A stretch of 64,000 nucleotides of DNA, taken from the NCBI GenBank assembly GCA_016710935.1, contig JADJTY010000001.1:434001-498000 (forward strand). The letters run 5' to 3'. The notes beneath the pieces were generated by a model. The model saw only the letters and a list, made by a program, of their open reading frames with translations. It had not been told where the DNA came from and made no database searches. This DNA comes from Chitinophagaceae bacterium (GTDB taxonomy: Bacteria; Bacteroidota; Bacteroidia; Chitinophagales; Chitinophagaceae). Shown in pieces: positions 58,866 to 64,000 of the stretch (positions are counted from its first letter, which is position 1; every line of letters starts with the position of its first letter). The translations under genes were made by a program, and so were the position numbers.

Positions 58866-59201
58866 AAATAAAGTATTAATAAGGTGTATTTTGGGGCAAG
58901 AGGTGTCACCTTTCATTAGAGGTTTTAAAGTATAAAGCGGCTACAAAAGGTGACACCTTTAAAGCAACTAACGACAATTTTAAATGCACCCGTATTATTA
59001 CCTGTGCTTTAAAAATCGCAATCGTAATTTTACTTTATATACCGACTGCGAAAACTCCGCAATCATAATTTCTACAGCAAAACTCAACAATGCGAAAGTT
59101 TCGGTAAAATGTTTAAAAATAAAGAGTTTGCCGTTGTTAATTCAAATATTTTCCACCACCTTTGCTGGCATTGATTAAACTCCTTTTTCACACAAATAAA
59201 T
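58866..59201. other. Non-coding region between purD and mreB
   Basis: 336 bp. It holds two palindromic elements (58901-58960) and no credible gene; the short open frame at 58984-59178 has no recognisable features. Near 59157 CACCTTTG approximates the -7 box for mreB (one mismatch in TAnnTTTG), with TTTG at 59127-59130 as a possible upstream element. Confidence 0.5.
58901..58960. repeat. Two AGGTGTCACCTTT palindromic elements
   Basis: AGGTGTCACCTTT (58901-58913) and AGGTGACACCTTT (58948-58960) are near-identical direct repeats. Each AGGTGxCACCT core is also a palindrome, so they can pair as one long hairpin (58901-58913 with 58946-58958) or act as two operator-like sites. They lie 36 bp after the purD stop and about 240 bp before mreB. 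Confidence 0.6.
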
Positions 59202-60227
59202 ATGGGTCTCTTTAACTTTTTTACGCAGGAAATTGCAATTGATCTGGGTACCGCAAATACGCTAATTATTCATAATGATGAAATAGTAGTAAATGAACCT
59301 TCTATTGTTGCACTGGACAGAAATAATCCGAAAAATATTTTAGCCGTGGGCAAGAAAGCATTGATGATGCATGAAAAGACCCACGAAAGTATCAGAACGG
59401 TTCGTCCGCTGAAAGATGGTGTAATTGCCGATTTTAACGCTGCCGAGCTCATGATACGGGAGATGATCAAACTCATTTACCCCAAAAAACCCTTGTTTGC
59501 ACCCAGCTGGCGTATGATGATCTGCATTCCCAGCAGCATTACAGAGGTAGAAAAACGTGCGGTAAGAGACAGTGCTGAGCAGGCCGGAGCCAAGGAAGTT
59601 TATCTGATTCATGAGCCTATGGCAGCAGCTTTGGGTATTGGTATAGATGTGGAAGAACCGGTGGGTAATATGATCATTGATATTGGCGGTGGTACAACCG
59701 GCATTACCGTAATTGCCCTGGCTGGTATTGTTTGCGATCAAAGTATTCGTATTGCAGGGGATGAATTTACGGCTGATATTATGGAAGCATTACGCCGCTA
59801 CCACAGTTTATTGATTGGTGAGCGTACTGCCGAACAAATAAAAATTCAGGTTGGCGCAGCCATGAAAGACCTGGAAAATCCACCCGATGACATTCCCGTT
59901 AACGGACGTGACCTGGTAACCGGTATTCCAAAACAGGTAATGGTTAGCTACCAGGAAGTGGCGGAGGCATTGGATAAAAGTATCTTCAAAATAGAAGAAG
60001 CCATTTTAAAAGCACTGGAAACAACACCGCCGGAACTGGCTTCGGATATTTACCGCAGGGGTTTATATATTACTGGCGGTGGTGCCTTATTGCGCGGCCT
60101 TGATAAAAGGCTGAATGCAAAAATAAAACTGCCGGTGCATATTGCTGATGATCCATTAAAGAGTGTGGTAAGAGGTACCGGTATTGCTTTAAAACATTAT
60201 GACAGGTATCCTTTTGTAATGAGATAA
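59202..60227 (+). CDS. mreB: Rod shape-determining protein MreB
   Basis: 341 aa, actin-like. It forms membrane-bound filaments that guide lateral wall synthesis. Nucleotide-binding motifs IAIDLGTANTLIIHND, IIDIGGGTTGITVIAL and GGGALLRGLDKRLNAKIKLP are all present. The full mre operon follows: mreC, mreD, mrdA, rodA. The gap to mreC (129 bp) is filled by a long-hairpin repeat. Confidence 0.97.
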   Translation: MGLFNFFTQEIAIDLGTANTLIIHNDEIVVNEPSIVALDRNNPKNILAVGKKALMMHEKTHESIRTVRPLKDGVIADFNAAELMIREMIKLIYPKKPLFAPSWRMMICIPSSITEVEKRAVRDSAEQAGAKEVYLIHEPMAAALGIGIDVEEPVGNMIIDIGGGTTGITVIALAGIVCDQSIRIAGDEFTADIMEALRRYHSLLIGERTAEQIKIQVGAAMKDLENPPDDIPVNGRDLVTGIPKQVMVSYQEVAEALDKSIFKIEEAILKALETTPPELASDIYRRGLYITGGGALLRGLDKRLNAKIKLPVHIADDPLKSVVRGTGIALKHYDRYPFVMR

Positions 60228-60232
60228 TAAAG

Positions 60233-60351
60233 AAGCTGCAAGCTTCAAGCCTCAAGGGGGCAAACTTTATAAAAAAAAACTGTAAGCTATTTAGCATAAG
60301 GTTAAAATAAAAATGCTTCACCCTTGAAGCTCTTCCCCTTGTAGCTGTTTT
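60233..60351. repeat. Intergenic long-hairpin repeat, copy C, inside the mre operon
   Basis: The left arm AAGCTGCAAGCTTCAAGCCT (60234-60253) and the right arm CCTTGAAGCTCTTCCCCTTG (60322-60341) are imperfect inverted copies. Same family as 35271-35383 and 43708-43833. It would form a large hairpin in the mreB-mreC mRNA and could lower distal expression or set an mRNA end. Confidence 0.55.
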
Positions 60352-60356
60352 CAACC

Positions 60357-61214
60357 ATGCGTAATATTTTTCTTTTCATTCGCCGGCATTTTAATTTCAT
60401 CCTGTTCATTTTGTTACAGGGTTTCAGCATTTATTTGATTGTACATTACAGCAGATACCACAACGCCGTCTTCAGTAAAACATCCAACCAGGTTACCGGT
60501 AAAATAAACGAAAAATACAACGGCATCACTTCTTATTTCCGGCTTAAAAAAACAAACGACTCGTTGGTAGCGGCAAATGAAATGCTGTATAATAAATTAA
60601 AAGCCGATTTTGAATATCCCGATACAACCAGCAGGTTAAAGATCGATTCGATTAAGGTTGATTCCATGGAGCAGTTCAGAAAGTATCAATACTATCCGGC
60701 CAAAGTGGTTTACAATTCGGTTGCATCGCAAAATAATTTTATTGTTTTGGGAAGAGGTTCATCGCAAAAAATAAAACAGGGCATGGGCGTAATTGACCCT
60801 AACAGCGGAGTAGTGGGCGTTGTAACAGAAGTGAGTGCCGGCTATGCAGTGGTGATGAGCCTGCTGCATAAAGACAGCCACCTGAGCGGAAAATTACTGA
60901 AAGGCGGGGAGACCGGAACACTGAACTGGGATGGTAAAACCCCCAATTTGATCTCGCTTGCCGGAATTCCCAAAGGAACAAAAGTGGTAAAGGGTGATAC
61001 CATTATTTCAAGCGGTTTCAGTACCAGCATTCCAAAAGGAATGATGATGGGTATTGTAGAAGAAGTGAAGCCGGATAAAAGCACCAATAACCACCTTATA
61101 AAATTTAAAACTGCCGCCAATTTTTATAATCTTGAATTTGCGTACGTTATAGAAAATAAACAAACTGATGAGATCAAATCAATTTTAGAAAAAGAAAAAC
61201 AGAAATCGCAATAA
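60357..61214 (+). CDS. mreC: Rod shape-determining protein MreC
   Basis: 285 aa. One N-terminal helix (FNFILFILLQGFSIYLIVHY), a coiled coil (residues about 50-90), then two beta-barrel domains: YNSVASQNNFIVLGRGSSQK, GVIDPNSGVVGVVTEVSAGY, LLKGGETGTLNWDGKTPNLI and GDTIISSGFSTSIPKGMMMG. MreC links MreB to the wall enzymes. It has a short Lys/Glu-rich end. mreD starts 16 bp downstream. Confidence 0.94.
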   Translation: MRNIFLFIRRHFNFILFILLQGFSIYLIVHYSRYHNAVFSKTSNQVTGKINEKYNGITSYFRLKKTNDSLVAANEMLYNKLKADFEYPDTTSRLKIDSIKVDSMEQFRKYQYYPAKVVYNSVASQNNFIVLGRGSSQKIKQGMGVIDPNSGVVGVVTEVSAGYAVVMSLLHKDSHLSGKLLKGGETGTLNWDGKTPNLISLAGIPKGTKVVKGDTIISSGFSTSIPKGMMMGIVEEVKPDKSTNNHLIKFKTAANFYNLEFAYVIENKQTDEIKSILEKEKQKSQ

Positions 61215-61230
61215 CACCGTTATTGGCAAT

Positions 61231-61764
61231 ATGAACTCATTCGTAAAAAATATTATCCGGTTTTCTTTATTCATCCTCGTACAGGTTTTTGTACTGGATA
61301 AAATTCATCTGCACCAGATGGTAACGCCCTACCTGTATTTTCTCTTCATCATATGGCTGCCTTTCCGCATGGGGCGTACACAACAAATGTTGCTGGCTTT
61401 TGCGTTAGGCTTTGCTATGGATAGTTTCCGCCATCACCCCGGTTTTCATACAGCAGCCTGTGTAATGATCGCTTATATCCGTCCTTTCCTGGTTAATCTT
61501 TTAATTCCGCAGGAAGGTGCCGACAGTAATTATGAAGAACCCTCCTTTAAAAGTCTGGGCGGTATTTTACCCTACATGATCTTTATCGGGGTGCTTACAT
61601 TCATTCATCATGCCTGGTTATTTTTGCTGGAAGCATGGCAGTTTGGAAACATCTGGTACTTCCTGGTAAAAACAGTTTTATCAACTATGCTGAGTTTGTT
61701 CTTAATAGTTATTGCAGAAATGTTATTTACACGCCAGCAGAAGTTTAAAACCAATACAGTATAA
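61231..61764 (+). CDS. mreD: Rod shape-determining protein MreD
   Basis: 177 aa, about five membrane helices (FSLFILVQVFVLDKIHLHQM at the start). Position in the mre operon and the conserved LGFAMDSFRHHPGFHTAACV support the call. It stabilises MreC in the elongasome. Confidence 0.9.
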   Translation: MNSFVKNIIRFSLFILVQVFVLDKIHLHQMVTPYLYFLFIIWLPFRMGRTQQMLLAFALGFAMDSFRHHPGFHTAACVMIAYIRPFLVNLLIPQEGADSNYEEPSFKSLGGILPYMIFIGVLTFIHHAWLFLLEAWQFGNIWYFLVKTVLSTMLSLFLIVIAEMLFTRQQKFKTNTV

Positions 61765-61769
61765 TACGA

Positions 61770-61800
61770 TCAACCTATTAACCATTAACTATTAACTATA
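61770..61800 (+). repeat. ATTAAC-type low-complexity spacer
   Basis: Imperfect tandem copies of CTATTAAC/CATTAACT fill the mreD-mrdA gap. No hairpin; possible spacer repeat only. Confidence 0.35.
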
Positions 61801-61803
61801 CCC

Positions 61804-63939
61804 TTGTCTGTATTCAATCAATCAAGAAAAAATGTGATCATGCTGGTTGTTACCGGCATGTTTGTAATTATTTTTCTGCAATTGATAAACCTGCAGCTTT
61901 TTTCTTCAAAGTACAAGGTAGATGCCGATAACCAGGGCATATTCAGAAAAGTAATTTATCCCGACAGGGGAATTGTTTTTGACCGCAAAGGGAAAGCAAT
62001 TTTGCAAAACACCACTATTTACGACCTGATGGTCATTCCCGGAAAAATAAAAGGCACCGATACCGCAGCCCTGCTGAGTATTTTAAATATTGATTCGGCT
62101 GAATTTCATAAAAGAATAATTGCTGCCATCATTAAAAATAAAAGTTACCGGGCCTCTGTTTTTGAACCTTTACTGAGCAATGAAAAAATGGCCAAGCTCA
62201 GCGAAAACCTGTACAAACTGGCACCCGGTTATTTCATGCAGGAACGTTCTGTAAGGGATTATCCTTTTGACGCAGGCGGAAATATTTTTGGCTACCTGGG
62301 CGAAGTTGATTCCAATATTTTAAAAAACCCCGCTTACGAAGGTTATGTTATGGGCGATTATATAGGGCGTGCAGGTTTGGAAAGAACTTACGAGAAAGTA
62401 TTAATGGGCCAGCGGGGTATTGAATTCTGGAAAAGAGATAATAAGAACCGTCTTACCGATCCCCTGGAAGACGGAAATTTTGATACTGCTGCCATTGCCG
62501 GAAAAAATATGTATACAGCCATTGATATTGAGTTGCAGGCATTGGGCGAAAAATTAATGGAAAACAAATTGGGCTCTATTGTTGCTGTTGATCCTAAAAC
62601 CGGCGGCATACTGGCCATGGTAAGCAGTCCTACTTACAAACCAAAACTGTTAACCGGTGCCGAAAGAAAAAAACATTATGCCGAATTACTGCTGAGTCCT
62701 GCAAGGCCCTTGTTTAACAGGTCTGTTAGTGCAACCTATTCCCCGGGATCAACTTTTAAAACATTGCAGGCATTGGTTGGTTTGCATGAGGGAGTTATAA
62801 CAACCGAAACAACTGTTTCCTGCTCCGGTGCTTTTTATGGATGTGGTAGTGGAAAGCCGATGAAATGTTTGGATTACGGAACCTTTGATTTGCAGAATGC
62901 GATCAGGATGAGCGATAACACGTACTTTGCTACCGTAATGCAACGGGTAATTACCAATCCAAAATACCCCAGCCAGGATAGCAGCCTTGCCGTGTGGGAC
63001 AGGTACATGTATGCTTTTGGCCTGGGCCACAGGTTGGGTATTGATGTACCATCAGAGCGGCCGGGCAATATTCCAACACCGGCAGATTTTGATAAGATTT
63101 ACGGAAAGGGAGCGTGGAATTATTGCAACTTTCGTTCGGTAAGTATTGGCCAGGGTGAGGTAACTACCACTCCCATACAAACGGCTAATGAGATGGCATA
63201 CATTGCCAACAAGGGCTGGTACATTACACCACACCTGGTAGATTCTATTGAAGATGGAGATCAATTTGGTATGTTGGCAAAATTTAAAGAACGGCACCGG
63301 GCTATGGATATACCCGACAGCATTTTTGATGTGGTACAGGACGGTATGCAGGATGTGGTGGAAAGAGGAACAGGTGGGGGTGCAAAAGTACCGGGCATTG
63401 CTATTTGTGGTAAAACGGGTACGGTAGAGAATTATTACCGTGGTGTAAAACAACCCAACCATGCTTTCTTTTGTGGCTTTGCGCCAAGAGATAATCCTAA
63501 GATCGCCATCATGTGCGTGGTTGAGAACAGCGGCCGTTTTGGGGGTACCTACGCTGCACCCATTGTAGGTTTGATGATTGAAAAATACCTGAATGATACC
63601 ATTGCAAAAAACAGGTTGCCGATAGTGGAAAAATTCGAGAAGATGAATTTGATACCTCCCCGCATTTACAGCGAGATGAAAACTGTGGATTCGATGCTGC
63701 ATAGAAAGGATTCGGCTTACCTGATTGCCAAGGGGTATATAAAAATTATAAAAGACAGCATGGATGTGGATGCCGCTGATGAGCAGGAAGTGTTAGACCA
63801 AATAAAAAAAGAAAAAGACGACCTGAAAAAAAATCAGCAGAAAAAAGAGGAAAGTGATGGTAAAGCAAAAATTAATACCGAGGCTATTTTGCCAAACGAA
63901 AAAAAGAAACCGGAACCTAAAGACACGCTCAATAATTAA
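61804..63939 (+). CDS. mrdA: Penicillin-binding protein 2
   Basis: 711 aa, TTG start at 61804. One N-terminal membrane helix, a pedestal domain (DRGIVFDRKGKAILQNTTIY) and a transpeptidase domain with the SxxK serine in YSPGSTFKTLQAL, SxN in RMSDNTYF and KTG in AICGKTGTVEN. It cross-links peptidoglycan during elongation with RodA. An extended Lys/Glu-rich tail (after residue about 645) is longer than in E. coli PBP2. Length suggests a complete protein. Confidence 0.95.
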   Translation: MSVFNQSRKNVIMLVVTGMFVIIFLQLINLQLFSSKYKVDADNQGIFRKVIYPDRGIVFDRKGKAILQNTTIYDLMVIPGKIKGTDTAALLSILNIDSAEFHKRIIAAIIKNKSYRASVFEPLLSNEKMAKLSENLYKLAPGYFMQERSVRDYPFDAGGNIFGYLGEVDSNILKNPAYEGYVMGDYIGRAGLERTYEKVLMGQRGIEFWKRDNKNRLTDPLEDGNFDTAAIAGKNMYTAIDIELQALGEKLMENKLGSIVAVDPKTGGILAMVSSPTYKPKLLTGAERKKHYAELLLSPARPLFNRSVSATYSPGSTFKTLQALVGLHEGVITTETTVSCSGAFYGCGSGKPMKCLDYGTFDLQNAIRMSDNTYFATVMQRVITNPKYPSQDSSLAVWDRYMYAFGLGHRLGIDVPSERPGNIPTPADFDKIYGKGAWNYCNFRSVSIGQGEVTTTPIQTANEMAYIANKGWYITPHLVDSIEDGDQFGMLAKFKERHRAMDIPDSIFDVVQDGMQDVVERGTGGGAKVPGIAICGKTGTVENYYRGVKQPNHAFFCGFAPRDNPKIAIMCVVENSGRFGGTYAAPIVGLMIEKYLNDTIAKNRLPIVEKFEKMNLIPPRIYSEMKTVDSMLHRKDSAYLIAKGYIKIIKDSMDVDAADEQEVLDQIKKEKDDLKKNQQKKEESDGKAKINTEAILPNEKKKPEPKDTLNN

Positions 63940-63960
63940 AAAAGAACAAGTACTATTTTC

Positions 63961-64000
63961 ATGGCTTACGACAAAAACCCAACCATATCAAAAGGCATCG
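63961..64000 (+). CDS. rodA: RodA (SEDS glycosyltransferase), start only
   Basis: ATG at 63961 reads MAYDKNPTISKGI and runs off the window. rodA follows mrdA in most mre operons, and 21 bp of spacing fits. There is no family motif yet in 13 residues, so the call rests on context. Confidence 0.6.
   Translation, partial: MAYDKNPTISKGI

Noticed and set aside
58984..59178. Open frame of 64 codons upstream of mreB
   Set aside because: No domain, unusual composition, and it would lie in the promoter region of mreB.
1..64000. CRISPR arrays, tRNA or rRNA genes, transposases, phage genes
   Set aside because: No direct-repeat/spacer pattern, no cloverleaf with a GTTCGAATC-type arm and no recognisable transposase or phage protein seen on either strand.

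Overview
The window looks like chromosomal DNA of a Bacteroidota bacterium, most likely of the Chitinophagaceae type. The evidence is the moderately AT-rich sequence, type IX secretion sorting domains (YPNPxxG), the gliding genes gldH and gldC, Bacteroidota-specific families (DUF6089, DUF4290, BatD, paired OmpH/Skp genes after BamA) and promoters with the TAnnTTTG -7 box. There is no phage, insertion sequence, CRISPR array, tRNA or rRNA. Most of the window is housekeeping. The unusual content lies in broken genes, repeat-derived insertions inside genes, and a structured intergenic region at the left end.

Layout. 1-670: the start of an lpxD-like gene on the minus strand, then about 530 bp of AT-rich non-coding DNA with two inverted DnaA-box matches and a strong terminator. 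667-14000 (all plus): GNAT acetyltransferase, yicC, gldH, a DUF6089 outer-membrane protein, a large T9SS-secreted protein, uppS, bamA, two ompH/skp genes, murI, rpmH (short but clear), rnpA and yidD. This is an envelope-biogenesis block followed by the rpmH-rnpA-yidD cluster. 14100-29070 (mixed strands): sodA, a very small T9SS-tagged protein, tadA, aldehyde dehydrogenase, a glutathione peroxidase-like protein, a frameshifted N-formylglutamate-amidohydrolase-like lipoprotein, dusB, CPBP protease, cdsA, a frameshifted exported protein, psd, a Cys/Lys-rich exported peptide, HAD phosphatase, SDR, batD and an OmpR-type two-component pair.

29400-43700 (all minus): nadK, an Omp85-like protein, a CBS protein, alpha/beta hydrolase, CvpA, YqeY, gldC, a glycosyltransferase, a CNNM/CBS transporter-like protein, gmk, a lipoprotein, murA (with Asp in place of the usual catalytic Cys), a DUF4290 protein with a Gly/Arg/Asn-rich tail, VanZ-like, gcvH, a cyclophilin and a short hypothetical. 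43859-57400: serS, Xaa-Pro aminopeptidase, an AlkB-type membrane hydroxylase, a frameshifted PPOX-fold gene, a small disordered protein, an AsmA-like protein, the DUF1800/DUF1501 pair and two tandem POT peptide transporters. 57570-64000: purD and the elongasome operon mreB-mreC-mreD-mrdA-(rodA).

Functional themes. Cell-wall synthesis and shape (uppS, murI, murA, mreBCD, mrdA, rodA), outer-membrane assembly (bamA, ompH x2, lpxD-like, an Omp85 paralogue), phospholipid synthesis (cdsA, psd) and gliding/T9SS functions dominate.

Three separate genes are each broken by what looks like one missing A in a run of six or seven A. That repetition points first to homopolymer under-calling in the assembly, and second to real slippage or contingency switching. 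At least three enzymes (GNAT, TadA, SDR) carry in-frame insertions encoded by small palindromic repeats, and the GldH signal peptide is written in a 7-bp tandem repeat. I found no clear new defence or mobile system. The best candidates for something undescribed are the 470-632 non-coding region and the intergenic long-hairpin repeat family.
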